NCBI GenBank assembly: GCA_047967505.1
Contig: CM106539.1
Direction: 5' to 3' (one strand)
DNA: 64,000 nt
Origin: Dipteris shenzhenensis
Lineage: Eukaryota; Polypodiophyta; Polypodiopsida; Gleicheniales
Shown: one piece after another, positions 43,630-55,059 of the stretch
Layout: each line of letters opens with the position of its first letter
Numbering within the stretch: the first letter of the stretch is position 1
Position numbers and translations under genes: made by a program
The notes under the pieces: generated by a model
The model's input: the letters and a program-made list of their open reading frames with translations, nothing else
Told to the model about the DNA's origin: nothing
Database searches by the model: none

Positions 43630-46600
43630 TCCCTTTACCAAAATAGATGCACATCTCCTTGGTACCCTTCATGTACCTCATGATGCACTTAACTGCCTCC
43701 CAATGCCTCTTTCCTCGATTAGCCATATACCGGCTAACAACTCCCACTGCAAATGCAATGTCTGGTCTAGTAGCTATCATAGCATACATAAGACTCCCAA
43801 CCGCTGATGCATAAGGAACCTTGGCCATCATGGCCCTCTTTTCATCTGATTTGGGACTATCTGTATGACTCAGTTTCACATATGGAGGCAATGGAGTACT
43901 CACTGCCTTCCCCCCCTCCATATTGAAACGTTGCAATACTTTTCTAACATACTCCTTCTGCGAAAGCCAAAGGAGTTTCCTACTCCGATCACGCGTGATG
44001 CGCATACCAAGAATATGACCTGCAAGTCCCAAATCCTTCAGATCAAAGGCCTCATGCAAATTGGCCTTTAATGCATCTAGCTCATAAGTATTCTTGCTAG
44101 CCAATAGCATATCATCCACATATAGTGCCAGGATTATCAGGCTATTATCCTTAGCCCTTTTAGTGTAGAGGCAGTGATCAATTTCACTCCTTCTAAATCC
44201 TCGGGACCGAATGAAAGCATCAAACTTTTGATACCATTCTCTAGGCGCTTGCTTAAGACCATAGAGACTCTTTTTCAGCTTACAAACTAAATGCTCTTTG
44301 CCCTTTTCTTCAAAGCCTTTCGGTTGCACCATGTAAATCTCCTCATGCAAATCCCCATGCAAGAAAGCTGTCTTTATCCATCTGCATAAGCTCCATATCC
44401 TCTGTTGCCACTAGTCCAAGCATGCATCTAAGTGTGGTCATCTTCACAACCGGAGAGAATATCTCATCAAAGTCCACATCCTTCTCTTGCTTGAACCCTT
44501 TAGCGACCAAACGGGCCTTATACTTAGGCACATCATCACCTGTGACCTTCATCTTGTAGATCCATTTACATGGCAATGCTTTCTTTCCATGTGGCAAAGA
44601 AACCAAGTCCCAAGTCTTATTCTTCATAAGTGAATAGCATACTCCCACTTGCGTTGATCCTCGCGCATCATAGCCTCTCTGTAGCAAGAAGGCTCCCTGC
44701 AATCAGTAAGCATCACATAGTCTACCCCTGGAACAAACCTATCAGGTGGTCTAGACAATTTAGATGATCTTCTCAAGGGTATTTCAGCTTGCTGTCCCAC
44801 CTGCATATATCAGCCACATTTGGCTCATCATTTCCACCAATAGATGATCCATCATCTACCCTTGATTGTATACCTGTGGGAGTACTTGGTGGTACCATTT
44901 CTTGCACATTTGGTGCATGGACAACTTGCTGTCTATCAACATATGCAGGTGGATTCACATCCTGGAAAGTAATTCTTCTCATTTCAACATCCCTCATGGG
45001 TGCCCTATGCATCTTCTTCTCATTGAAGACTACATCATGGCTGCGTATGATCTTCTTTGCTTCTGGATCCCAGAGATGATAGCCCCTCTCTCCACTTTCA
45101 CCATAGCCCAGAAAGATGCATTTCCTAGACTTAGGATCTAGCTTCTTTCGAAGCTCTTTTGGCACATGTGCATATGCCTCACACCCAAATATACACAAAT
45201 GAGAGTAAGAGGGCTTCTTGCCACTCCATGCCTCTTCAGGAATACCACCATCCAAACTCTTATTGGGTGATCTATTGATCACATGCACTGTAGTCTTCAT
45301 TGCCTCAGCCCAAAAACCACCAGAAAGACTTGCATTGGAAAGCATGCATTGCAACCTTTCTTGAATGTTACGATTCATCTTTTCTACAACTAGATTTTGC
45401 TCTGGAGTACGAGGGGATGTGAGCTCCCTCTTAATCCCATGTGTATCACATAAATGCTGAAAGTCATGAGAGAGATACTCTCCACCATTGTCAGTCTGTA
45501 GGCATTTAAGCTTTCTACCTGACTGATTCTCAACCAAGGCCAACCATTTCTGAAATACCTAGAACACATCACTCTTCCGAGCTATAGCATAAGCCCACAC
45601 TTTCCTAGTTGCATCATCAATAAATGTCACATAGTATTCAGCCTCGCCTAATGACCGTGTAGGCATGGGACCACATACGTCTGAATGCACCGAATCAAGC
45701 TTTTCAAACTCTTTCTTTCCCCTTCTTTTATGGGCTGATTTAGTCTGCTTCTATAGAGACAGTGCTCACAAAATTCAAAATCAGAGAAACTCAAATGCGG
45801 TACATAACCCAACTGGCATAAGAGTTTCATTCCTTCTGGCTCATGTGCCCCAACCTACAATGCAACAAAGAAGTGCTTGGCTGCTCGATTATTGCAACAA
45901 CATGATCAAATACCCATGATACATGTAAGGGATACAAAGTCCCACACTTGGCACCCCTGGCCAAAAGCATAGAGCCCTTTTGAATTTTCCAACTCTGAAA
46001 GCCAAAAGTGGTGTGAAAACCAGCATCATCTAGTTGACCCACTGAAATAAGACTCTTGGTCAACTTAGGCACATGTCTCACATGTTTCAAAATAAATGCA
46101 GACCCATTTGCAAAAGAAAACTTTATGTCACCTACTCCCACTATGTCACATGCATAGTCATTTCCAAGATGCACACAACCTGTCTTTCCACTGTCATAAG
46201 TGGAGAACCATTCCCTATGGGGAGTAACATGGAATGAAGTACCAGAATCCAAAATCCAATCCTAGGAATATGCATCATCTGAAGTGGTAAGCAACTCTGC
46301 AAATAAACTAGACATGAAGAGAATGTCATTGTCACTATCATGTGTGACTGCATTGATCTCCTCGATCTTCACTTTTCCTTTGTCCTCCCTTGGACTCTCT
46401 TCCTTTTGATTTGCACCCCAATTTGCATTCTTTTTCTTATCCTTTTGCTCTCTTTTTAGCTTATAGCAATCCTTTTTCATATGGCCCTTCTTACCACAGT
46501 GGTAACACTCAATGTTCCATGCCCTGGATTTGCTACGAGACTTCCCTCTTTCTTGGGACTTCCCCTTGAACTGTGATCTACCCCTTTGCACATTTAAGTT

Positions 46601-47194
46601 TGCATCCTGCTTGTTGCCATCCATAGACTTCCGTCTAATCTCCTCGGCTAACAAGCTACCCACAACATCATCAAATTTCAGTACTCCACTAGGTGTAGAG
46701 TTACTGACAATTATACGGAAGGTATCCCATGAGGATGGCAATGAACATAAGAGAAATATTACCTTAGTCTCTGCATCAAAATTCATCTTTGAACCTGAAG
46801 CTGGCTGAAAATAATATTGATTTCATTCAAGTGAGAAGCAATGGAGACCCTTTCCTTCATCTGCAACTCAAACAACATCTTCATGAGGTAAACTTTATTA
46901 GAGGCAGTTTCCTTCTCATAAGTGGGGCACAGTTTCTTCCACAAATCTTCCGTAGTCTGCTCATTTACTACTGTGAAATAAACTGACTCTGCAAGATGAA
47001 GTCTAATAGTAGACTTTGCTAATGCATCCAACTCATTCCAATCATCCTCAGACATATTTGCAAGCTTAGCTTCAATCCTTACCAAGGGTTTAATCTGCTT
47101 CTTTTGAATAAGCACATTCCTTATCTGTTCTTTCCACAAAGAAAAGTTTGTCCCATCAAACTTTTTAATGTTGAAAAACTCCTTTTCAGACCAT
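43630..47194 (-). pseudogene. Copia A copy 2 gag-pol remnant
   Basis: Pieces in order: gag (about 47194-46500, DGTNFSLWKEQIRNV, CYHCGKKGHMKKDC); protease (46252-45827, DSGTSFHV, where copy 1 has DSGASFHV); GAG_pre-integrase (about 45830-45700); integrase (about 45690-45350, with QTDNGGEYLSHD and VEKMNR); linker (to about 44750); RT (44702-43800, with YVDDMLLASK). Frames break near 46790, 46255, 45830, 45740, 45560, 44810, 44640 and 44370. It cannot make a polyprotein. Confidence 0.88.
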
Positions 47195-47195
47195 T

Positions 47196-47365
47196 TGAGA
47201 GTGCTCTCAATGGAAGCAAGAACGGAAGAGGAAGAGAGAGAGACAGAGAGCCACACAAGTTTTGGTGGGTGCAGAACACCCTAATCTTCTTTTTCATTCA
47301 TTTATATATGTGTTTGAGTATTGTACATAACCGGGGTAAAGGCACAGTGACCTTTAACCCCCACA
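47196..47365 (-). repeat. Copia A copy 2 LTR (170 bp)
   Basis: Nearly identical to the LTR at 19392-19562, with TG...CA tips in minus orientation. The gag frame runs upstream into this LTR to an ATG at 47256. Confidence 0.92.
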
Positions 47366-48419
47366 AAAGGCCTCACCTACATTCGAAAAATATCCAAAAT
47401 AGCAGGTGGCTAGAGAAAAATTCAACATATGCTTTGCCTACAATAGAGAGAGGTAGGGTCAAAGCGATTCTAGTTGTGTTTATACTTCCCCATGTGCTTT
47501 TGGGAGCTTAAAATGGTTTTTAATTATTTTTGTTACTCATCGACCTTTAGTTTTGAAGTTTCCAATTGATTCTCAAGCTATTTCAACTCACCTTGTGAGC
47601 ATTTGGATTGCTTTTTTGGTACATATGTGATTGTTTTTCTTTAGTGTTGGATCATTTATGATCCATTTATAGCTTACCCATGACTTGCTTACACTTTAGA
47701 TAGTGTCCTTAGACCTTTTGTAATCCCCCAACATGTTTGAATAAAGCTTCATGTCGATATCAACACATCTACAAAGCACACTTATAAGACACATCTAGAA
47801 GGTATTCATTGCTATATCAACACACCTACAAAACACATCCATAAAGCTTTTTGTTTACATATTTTGCAACACCACTCAATTTATACAATTGTTAATGGTT
47901 GCTTAATGCCTTATTCGTGCTTATTTTTTATAAATTTTGGTGGGTAGATCTAAGGTTTTTTTCATTTTATTTGCTTTATGGATCCTCACTCACAAAGCTC
48001 TAGCAAGGGGGCCAACAGCCCCTTGGGACCCTCAAGCTAGGGCATTAACTCAATTAACGCACATACCTCTAACCACCAAGCCACACTCGACCTCCATCCA
48101 ATATCCAAGCTAGGATGTATAGGGCATCTATGCTACTCACGTCCTTCTCGTCATAAAGCAAGGCTTACAAAGTAAAGCTAGACAATACCCACATTGCTAC
48201 ATGATAATGGAGCATTGATTTCTAATAGAGGATGTTGTCATTGTCTCTCCCAAGTCCAAGTTCCGAGGGTGTTGGTCACCTATAGTTGTGGTGTTGCTCA
48301 TTGTAGCATAGGTCCTTGGGTCATATTTTGGTGAGAGGTGTAGGATAAAGCATGGAAAGCAAATCTCATATCCGTGTGGGTGAGAAAAAGGGCATAATCA
48401 CAATGATGGGTGGAGGATA
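47366..48419. other. Intergenic stretch, nothing recognised
   Basis: AT-rich sequence with no domain-bearing frame. Confidence 0.5.
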
Positions 48420-49510
48420 TTGCCTCCATTGGAGTTTAAGGGTTTAGAAGGGGGTTGCAAGTGTCAAAAGGGTGAGATAGCTAATGAGGAGTTCCAAGGT
48501 TTAAAGAGGGTTGTAGGGTTCAGGTCGAGGAGTGGAGAGCTAGTCTCCTTTGTGACTTCAAGGGGTAAAGGGTTGAGGAAGGAGGAGAGGGAGGAGGGAG
48601 GAGGAAGAAGGGATGAGGAAGAAGGATGAATAAGAGAGGAGCAGGAGGAAGCGGGAGGGGGAGGAGATAGGATTAAAGAGTACAAGGGTAGGGAGTGCAA
48701 GGGGAAGGGCATGCTAGAACACAATTGTGTAAGCTCACTATAAGGGAGCATGAATGCAATGGAGATCAATCACATGAACACAATAGTGAGCTTGAACACT
48801 AAACCCTAAAGAGTGGGAGATTCATTGCATTGAGAGATATTTAAACATGTTGCTCTCTACACAATTCGGAGGTACCTCAAAGGTAGGACCTCTTTTATAG
48901 GGGACCTCTTGGACAAGGGGTCCTTGACCTTTTGGGGGGACCTCTTGGGTCTCTACACATAGTGGGGGAACCTCTTGAGTCCCCCCACAAAGTGAGAGAA
49001 CCTCTTGAGTCCCTCCACAAAGTGGGTCAACCTCTTAAGTCCCTGCACTTTTTGGGGGACCTTAAAAAGTGTAGGCTTTTAATGCTTCTCTCCCAAGTTT
49101 AGTATTTCTCTCTATAGATCTTGATTTTGCAAGTATGATTGGATCTTTTTGAGAGTGGATTTTGGCTATCTTCATCCTTTTATATTCACCATGCCATCTT
49201 TTTGGCTCAAGATATTACAAGCAGTAGATTTATCATACCATCTTTTAGGCTCAACAAGCAGAGATTTGGTGCTACTCTACACACACAATGATCTCATCTT
49301 TGTTGCTCTACATTGAACTTCTAGACCTTGTTGCCACAGGGTTATAGCAACTCCCCAGACCTCTTTTATTACCCATCCTTGAGTTATGGTTGAGTCTACA
49401 GACAATGTTGTGATGTGGTAGTTTTGACACAATGACTATGGTAAAGATGGCATCAGTGATAGATGGATCAAGCTTGTTGTCAATATTTTCCTTGTAATCC
49501 ACAAACACTA
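48420..49510. repeat. Unclassified dispersed repeat, copy 1, with ~31-bp internal repeats
   Basis: 48590-49130 matches 61012-61340 in the same orientation (GGGAGCATG, AGAGTGGGAG, CATTGAGAGATATTTA and following). Both copies contain a run of about 30-31-bp units like ACCTCTTGAGTCCCTCCACA (here 48903-49065). A further part (49190-49320) matches 62730-62800 in the opposite orientation. A GA-rich tract (48585-48670) precedes it. No coding domain was recognised. Confidence 0.75.
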
Positions 49511-50327
49511 TAGATTGTTTTCTTGGTGTTTAAGAAGCCAGTATCAACCATTTCTTCAAACAAACATATATACCCCGCTTGAAGAGATATGGTTCATTGA
49601 AAGAGGCGACTGGCTGTTTGAGCATCTATCTATTGATTTGGGTTGAAACTGAGTGTGGGTAGATGGTCATCAATGATGGGGACACCTCCACGATTACTAC
49701 TAGAGTGTCACCATATTTGGATCTTTCCTTATGTGTTTTGTCATAACTACCTCACATTTGTGATGCGTGTTTGTCCAAGGCTCTGGTATGTGTTTCTTGG
49801 CTTGTCCTTTTGACCTTGGAGTATCTATTTTTTAGGAGCCAATTGCAAGGAGAATGTAACTACTCAAGAAGATACTTTTCTTTGAGAAATTTTGGTCTCC
49901 AATACAGGTTGTGGCTCCAATTTGTCACTTATGTCTGATGTGATTTGCGCTTGGCGAATGTGCATGGGAATCTTGAATTGCCTCCAAAATGCCCGATGGG
50001 ATTACTAGGAATGGGAATCCTATCTGTATCCTTATTCAAGTCCTATGTGGGTGTTCAATTTTGATTATCCAAATCATGAAGCTCATTGTTGGAATCATTG
50101 ATGGCGCCTTCCATTGGAAATTCAATTGGGATATGAGGAATATGTGGTCTCACGGGAGAGGAAGAGGTCATATGGGATAAACATGAGTTCGAAGCAAGTA
50201 GTGGATTAGAGACGAGGGAAGCAGGGATGTTGGTGGAAAGTGGAGGAAGAGCAAGGTAGCTTGATAATCTTTGATGTAAGAATATACAAGAGGTGGGAAA
50301 AAGTTAGGTGTTATTGGATGGTAGGAT
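49511..50327. other. Intergenic stretch, 3' of the orphan ORF
   Basis: No supported feature; it would include the 3' UTR of the ORF at 50328-50921 if that ORF is expressed. Confidence 0.4.
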
Positions 50328-50921
50328 TTAGACTCTTGGAAGATGGGCCAGCATGGATTTCACGAAAGGTACAAAGGATTTTATTGGAGCTAGGGAGGAT
50401 GTGAGAACATCAGAAAAGAGAGTGGTGAGATAGGGTAGAATAGATTGAAGGTAGACCACATATTCTTCGGGCAAATCTTTGTTGCTCTTGGAAGCCGTTG
50501 TCAGCTTCAATGTTGGATTTGTCTTGGAATTATATCTTGAGGACGGTGATTGTTGCAGTAGGGGTAGAAGGGTGGCTACTATCCGAAGAGGAGGACTTCC
50601 CATCAAGTATTCATAAAGAAGTATTGCATGAAGTTTTAAACCTTGCTTATCAAAAGCCCATGATATCACCTCAAACATGATCTTATTTAGTCCTAAATCC
50701 TCATCCGGTGGGATATTCTCATAACATTTGCCTATATTAGTTGTAAAGACAGAATATATTTTTTCTGGTAAATTTATCCTCACCTCAAAATCCGAATTGA
50801 CAACCCAATATGCATTAGTGTAGACTCTTGTGCTATTCCAAATCTTAGATTGGATATCTTTTTCAATCCTCGGGATGGCTTTTATGCATGCTTGCAATGC
50901 CACCATCGTGGTGGAGGCCAT
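50328..50921 (-). CDS. Hypothetical protein, 197 aa, unrecognised
   Basis: An uninterrupted minus-strand frame starting MASTTMVALQACIKAIP. It has mixed, soluble-looking composition: an N-terminal half with PRIEKDIQSKIWNS, PEKIYSVFTTNIG and PPDEDLGLNKIM, a Leu-rich middle (LLYEYLMG, LLPLLQQ) and a Ser/Lys-rich spacer, then a hydrophobic C-terminal part. No signal peptide, zinc finger or catalytic signature is evident. Length and composition are better than expected for a chance frame in AT-rich DNA. The ATG lies 32 bp downstream of a copia A LTR read in the same direction, so that LTR could supply its promoter. It could be a host gene fragment, part of the unclassified repeat next to it, or chance. 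Confidence 0.4.
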   Translation of the reverse strand: MASTTMVALQACIKAIPRIEKDIQSKIWNSTRVYTNAYWVVNSDFEVRINLPEKIYSVFTTNIGKCYENIPPDEDLGLNKIMFEVISWAFDKQGLKLHAILLYEYLMGSPPLRIVATLLPLLQQSPSSRYNSKTNPTLKLTTASKSNKDLPEEYVVYLQSILPYLTTLFSDVLTSSLAPIKSFVPFVKSMLAHLPRV

Positions 50922-50953
50922 TTTTGAAAAAATTCAGGCATGTACATCGATGA

Positions 50954-51129
50954 TGAGAGATCTCAACAATGGGAGTGGAATGGAAGAAGGTGAGAGAGAG
51001 GGAAAGCCAAAAGAGAGCCACACAATTTTTGGTAGGTGCTGAACACCCTAATCTTCTATGTCATCCATATATATATGTGTTTGATTTTTGTACATAATCG
51101 AGGTTAAGGTGTGGCCTTTAACCCCCACA
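50954..51129 (-). repeat. Copia A copy 3, 3' LTR (176 bp)
   Basis: TG...CA in minus orientation and recognisably the same LTR as at 19392-19562, but with more changes. The outer tip reads TGAGAGATCTCA, a perfect 12-bp palindrome. Confidence 0.88.
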
Positions 51130-51182
51130 ACCTCCCACTTAAAGGCCAATGTGCCTTTAAGGGAGAACAACCAGTGGACATA

Positions 51183-52476
51183 CTATCCAATGCCCATCAA
51201 TACATGACAATAATTAAACCGCTGACTAGGTAGACTCTTCGTCAGCATATCTGCAGGGTTATCATCTGTATGAACCTTGGCAATATCTATGCACTTGTCC
51301 TCAAGTACCTCCCTGATGAAATGGTACCTGACCTCAATGTGTTTGGTCTTTGCATGAAAGACCGGATTTTGTGCTAGCTGAATAGCACTCATGGAATCAC
51401 TATACAATGTCGGCACATTATATGAATCCCTAAATATCCCACTAGCCGATCAAGCCATATAGCCTCCTTGCAACCCTCTATGGCTGCAAAACATACTCGG
51501 CCTCTGTGGTAGACAAAGCACCAAACTTCTGTGCATGAGACATCCACGACACTGCACCACCTGCAAAGATGAACACATAACTAGAAGTGGATCTTCTGCT
51601 ATCCACATGACCTCATAGTCTAAATCTATGTACCCAAGTACACACATCTCTCCTCTGACAAAGCAGATGCACATCTCCTTGGTACTCTTCATGTACCTCA
51701 TGATGCATTTAATTGACTTCCAATGCCTCTTTCCTGGATTAGCCACCAAATGTGCGGCCTAGTAGCTATCATAGCATACATAAGACTCCTAACTACTAAT
51801 GCATAAGGAACCTTGGCCATCATGGCCCTCTCCTCATTTGATTTGGGACTATTTGCTTGAATCAATTTCATATATGGAGGCAATGGAGTACTTACTGCCT
51901 TTCCCCCTTCATATTGAAATGCTCTAATACTTTTGTAACACACTCCTTCTATGAAAACCAAAAGAGTTTCCTACTCCGGTCACGCGTGATGCGCATACCA
52001 AGAATATGACCTGCAGGTCCCAAATCCTTCATGTCAAAGGCCTCATGCAACTTGGACTTCAATAAATCCAGCTCATAAGTATTCTTGCTAGCCAATAGCA
52101 TATCATCCACATAAAGTGCCAGTAGTATCAGGCTATTATCCTTAGCCCTTTTAGTGTAGAGGCAGTGATCAATCTCACTTCTTCTAAAACCTTGGGATCA
52201 CGTAAAAGCATCAAAATTGTGATACCATTCTCTAGGTGCTTGCTTAAGGCCATAAAGACTCTTTTTCAACTTGCAAACCAAATCTTCTTTGCCCTTTTCT
52301 ACAAAGCCTTCCGACTATACCATGTAAATTTCCTCATGCAAATCCCCTTGTAAGAAATCCATCTTGACATCCATCTATATATAAGCTCCATATCCTTTGC
52401 TACCACAAGTCCAAGAACACATCTTAGTGTGGTCATCTTCACAACCATAGAGAAGATCTCATCAAAGTCCACACCC
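51183..52476 (-). pseudogene. Copia A copy 3 RT and RNase H remnant
   Basis: RNase H end (51416-51183: IEVRYHFIREVLEDK, DNPADMLTKSLPSQRF), its earlier part in broken frames (about 51750-51450) and RT pieces to the DFDEIFS block near 52465. At least six frame breaks and stops. Confidence 0.85.
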
Positions 52477-53035
52477 CATGAGGGATGTGGAAATGAGGAG
52501 AATCACTTTCAAGGATGTGAATCCACCCGCATATGTTGATGCATAAGACACCCATGAGGGATGGGGAAATGAGGAGAATCACTTTCAAGGATGTGAATCC
52601 ACCCGCATATGTTGATAGTAGACACCATGCTATTTATGCAATGATAGGTACACAATCAAGGGCAGATGATGGATCATCCATTGGTGGATATGATGGTCCT
52701 GGCTGATATGCAAGTGGGACAGCAAGCTGAAATTCCCTTGAGAAGGTCAACTAGAGTATCTTGAGAGATTTGTTCCAGGGGCAGACTATGTGATGCTTAC
52801 TGATTGCGGGGAGCCTTCTTGCTATACAGAGAGGCTATGATGTGCAAGGATCAGCGCAAGTGGGAGTATGCTAGGCAATTAGAGATGAGTTCACTCATGA
52901 AGAATAAGACTTGGGACTCGATTTCTTGGCCACATGGAAAGAAAGCATTGCCATGTAAATGGTCTACAAGATGAAGGTCATAGGTGATGATGTGCCTAAG
53001 TACAAGGCCCATTTGGTTGCTAAATGGTTCAAGCA
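52477..53035 (+). repeat. Inverted segment of copia A copy 3
   Basis: On the plus strand it reads MRDVEMRRITFKDVNPPAY (twice, 52485 and 52557, in a 72-bp tandem duplication), then ADDGSSIGG, VMLTDCGEPS and finally VYKMKVIGDDVPKYKAHLV. This is exactly the linker-to-RT stretch missing from the minus strand between 52476 and 53111, so it has been flipped in place. Confidence 0.85.
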
Positions 53036-53110
53036 ATCAATTTCTTTATTAACTTCAAGCTCAATCAATTTCTTTACTAAATTATTTTTCATTATTTTCC
53101 TCATTTAAAT

Positions 53111-54190
53111 CCTTGTCAAATTAGTTATGCATCTTCTTTTCATTGAAGACCACATATGTTGATAGTGTCTACTATTAACATATGCAGGTGGATTCACATC
53201 CTTGAAAGTGATTCTCCTCATTTCCACATCCCTCATGGGTGTCTTATGCATCTTCTTCTCATTAAAGACCACAACATGGCTTCGTATGATCTTCTTTACT
53301 TTCACCATAACCCAGAAAGATGCTAGGATCTAGCTTCTTTCGAAGCTCTTTTGGCATATGTGCATATGCCTCACACCCAAATATATGCATATGAGAGTAA
53401 GAGGGCTTCTTGCCACTCCATGCCTCTTCAGGAATACTACCATCCAAACTCTTACTAAGTGATCTATTGATCACATGCATTGTAGTCTTCATTCCCTCAG
53501 CCTAAAATTTACCAAAAAGGCTTGCATTATTGGAAAGCATACATTGCAACCTTTTGTGAATGGTGCAGTTCATATGTTCTGCAATTGGATTTTGCTTGGG
53601 AGTATGAGGAGACGTGAGCTCCGCTTAATCCCACGAGTATCACAGAAATGGTAAAAGTCATGAGAGAGATACTCTCCACCATTGTCAGGCCGTAGGCATT
53701 TAAGCATTCTACCTAATTGATTTTAAACCAAAGCCAGCCATTTCTAAAATACTTGCAGCACATCGCTCTTCTGAGCTATAGCATAAGCCCATACTTGCCC
53801 ATACTTTCCTACCTGCATCATCAATGAATGTCACATAGTATTCAGCCCCGCCTAATGATCGTGCCTAATGATCGTGTAGGCATGAGACCACATACGTCTG
53901 AATGCACCAAATCAAGCCTTTCAAGCTCTTTCTTTCCCCTTATTTTATGGGATGATTTAGTATGCTTCCCATAGAACATTGCTCACAATATTCAAAATTA
54001 GAAAAACTCAAATCGGTACTAACCCAAATGGCATAAAGTTTCATTCCACTCTGTCTCATATGCCCCAACTAGCAATGCCACAAAGAAGTACTTGGCAGCT
54101 CAGTTATTGCAACATGATCAGACACCCCTGATACATGTAAGGGATACAATGTCCCACACTTGGCACCTCTTGCCAAAACCATAGAGACCT
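53111..54190 (-). pseudogene. Copia A copy 3 integrase and linker remnant
   Basis: Minus-strand frames show VINRSLSKSLDGSIPEEAWS, HIFGCEAYAHMPKELRKKL and KKIRSHVVVFNEKK, then MRDVEMRRITFKDV again. Above 53500 the integrase core and GAG_pre-integrase part are readable only in fragments up to about 54190. Confidence 0.8.
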
Positions 54191-54706
54191 GACCAAAGCA
54201 AGTATCTCTTGGGGCTTTTATTTGTGCAATTTGTTCATGGTGCTTGAAACATGTGGTTCTCTATGCAAGTCTAGTGATGTGGGAATTCCTCTTATATGCT
54301 TAATTTGATAGGAATTAGTCATCACCTTTAAGCCCTAGGTTCAAATCGATTGAACTTACCTATATGTGCAAAAATATATATATGCCAGTGAGCACTCGTG
54401 ATACAATCTAATGCTAGCTAGGAAATATTTGGGGCTCCCAAATCTTCATTATTGTCAAGGATGTCTTGCGTGTTGATGTAGTAGCGCTTTAGTCGGCTCT
54501 CATTGATCAACATCAATTTGAAACAAAGCAGCATCTAGCTGGTCATCTTTAATTCCTTCTGGCAATTATCATGTCATCAATCGTGACATATGATCTGAAA
54601 TGTAGTCTTGAGTTCTTTTTTGAAGAGGAGGAGGGAGGAGGATGGGAGGGGGGGGGAGGAGGAGGAGGAGGAGAGAGGAGGAGGGAGGAAGAGGAGAGGA
54701 AGGGGG
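54191..54706. other. Spacer and GA-rich tract
   Basis: 54191-54600 shows nothing recognisable. 54621-54706 is almost pure G and A on the plus strand (GGAGGA-type units). It directly abuts the copia B LTR. Confidence 0.6.
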
Positions 54707-54936
54707 TGACAAAATATGAAGAGGGGAGAGGAGAAGAGTGGAGATGAGGAGAGAGGGCACATCTAGAGAGCACACCACAAATGACTAATTGTACACTAGA
54801 TTAAGTTGAACATGCAAAATATATACAAACCCATTTAGGGTTAGGATTAGGGCATCTAACCCTTTCCTTTATAGCACTCTATATGAGTTAGTGCTATGCA
54901 CATATGATCAGATGATGTTGATTTGATCTCTCAACA
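54707..54936 (-). repeat. Copia B 3' LTR (230 bp)
   Basis: Minus strand TGTTGAGAGATC...CATATTTTGTCA. It matches 60792-61011 with scattered substitutions and a few small indels, and includes a short TTAGGG-like stretch. Confidence 0.92.
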
Positions 54937-54950
54937 CCTTCCTTCAGGAT
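54937..54950 (-). promoter_or_regulatory. Copia B polypurine tract
   Basis: CCTGAAGGAAGG on the minus strand directly precedes the LTR start TGTTGAG. Confidence 0.75.
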
Positions 54951-55059
54951 CAACATCATGAAGTAGGCCTTCCCTCAAGATGATGATTCTGGGGAATCGA
55001 AGAAGTACTGAGCATTACATTCCATCACACCCCTTTAATGGGAATGTCCTTCCTCTACA

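Larger units (their letters stand above)
43630..47365 (-). mobile_element. Ty1/copia family A, copy 2 (5' LTR fused to gag, 3' end lost)
   Basis: Minus strand: LTR 47365-47196, then gag directly at 47195 without leader or primer site, then protease, integrase and RT down to about 43630, where RNase H is cut off before its TDSDYAG block. Very similar to copy 1 throughout. At the knuckle it keeps the Cys codon that is a stop in copy 1. It has no 3' LTR. Confidence 0.92.
50954..54190 (-). mobile_element. Ty1/copia family A, copy 3 (internally inverted, truncated)
   Basis: Minus strand: protease edge (about 54190), integrase and linker to about 53111, an inverted segment (52477-53035, readable on the plus strand), RT from about 52476, RNase H ending at 51183, polypurine tract, 3' LTR 51129-50954. 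Many frameshifts. No gag or 5' LTR. It is more diverged than copies 1 and 2. Confidence 0.88.

Noticed and set aside
48464-48769. Ser/Pro/Leu-rich minus-strand frame
   Set aside because: It is the complement of a GA-rich tract; composition alone explains the open frame.
54549-54778. Three overlapping Ser/Pro-rich minus-strand frames
   Set aside because: They arise from the GGAGGA low-complexity tract next to the copia B LTR and are open in all frames, a sign of repetitive sequence rather than coding.
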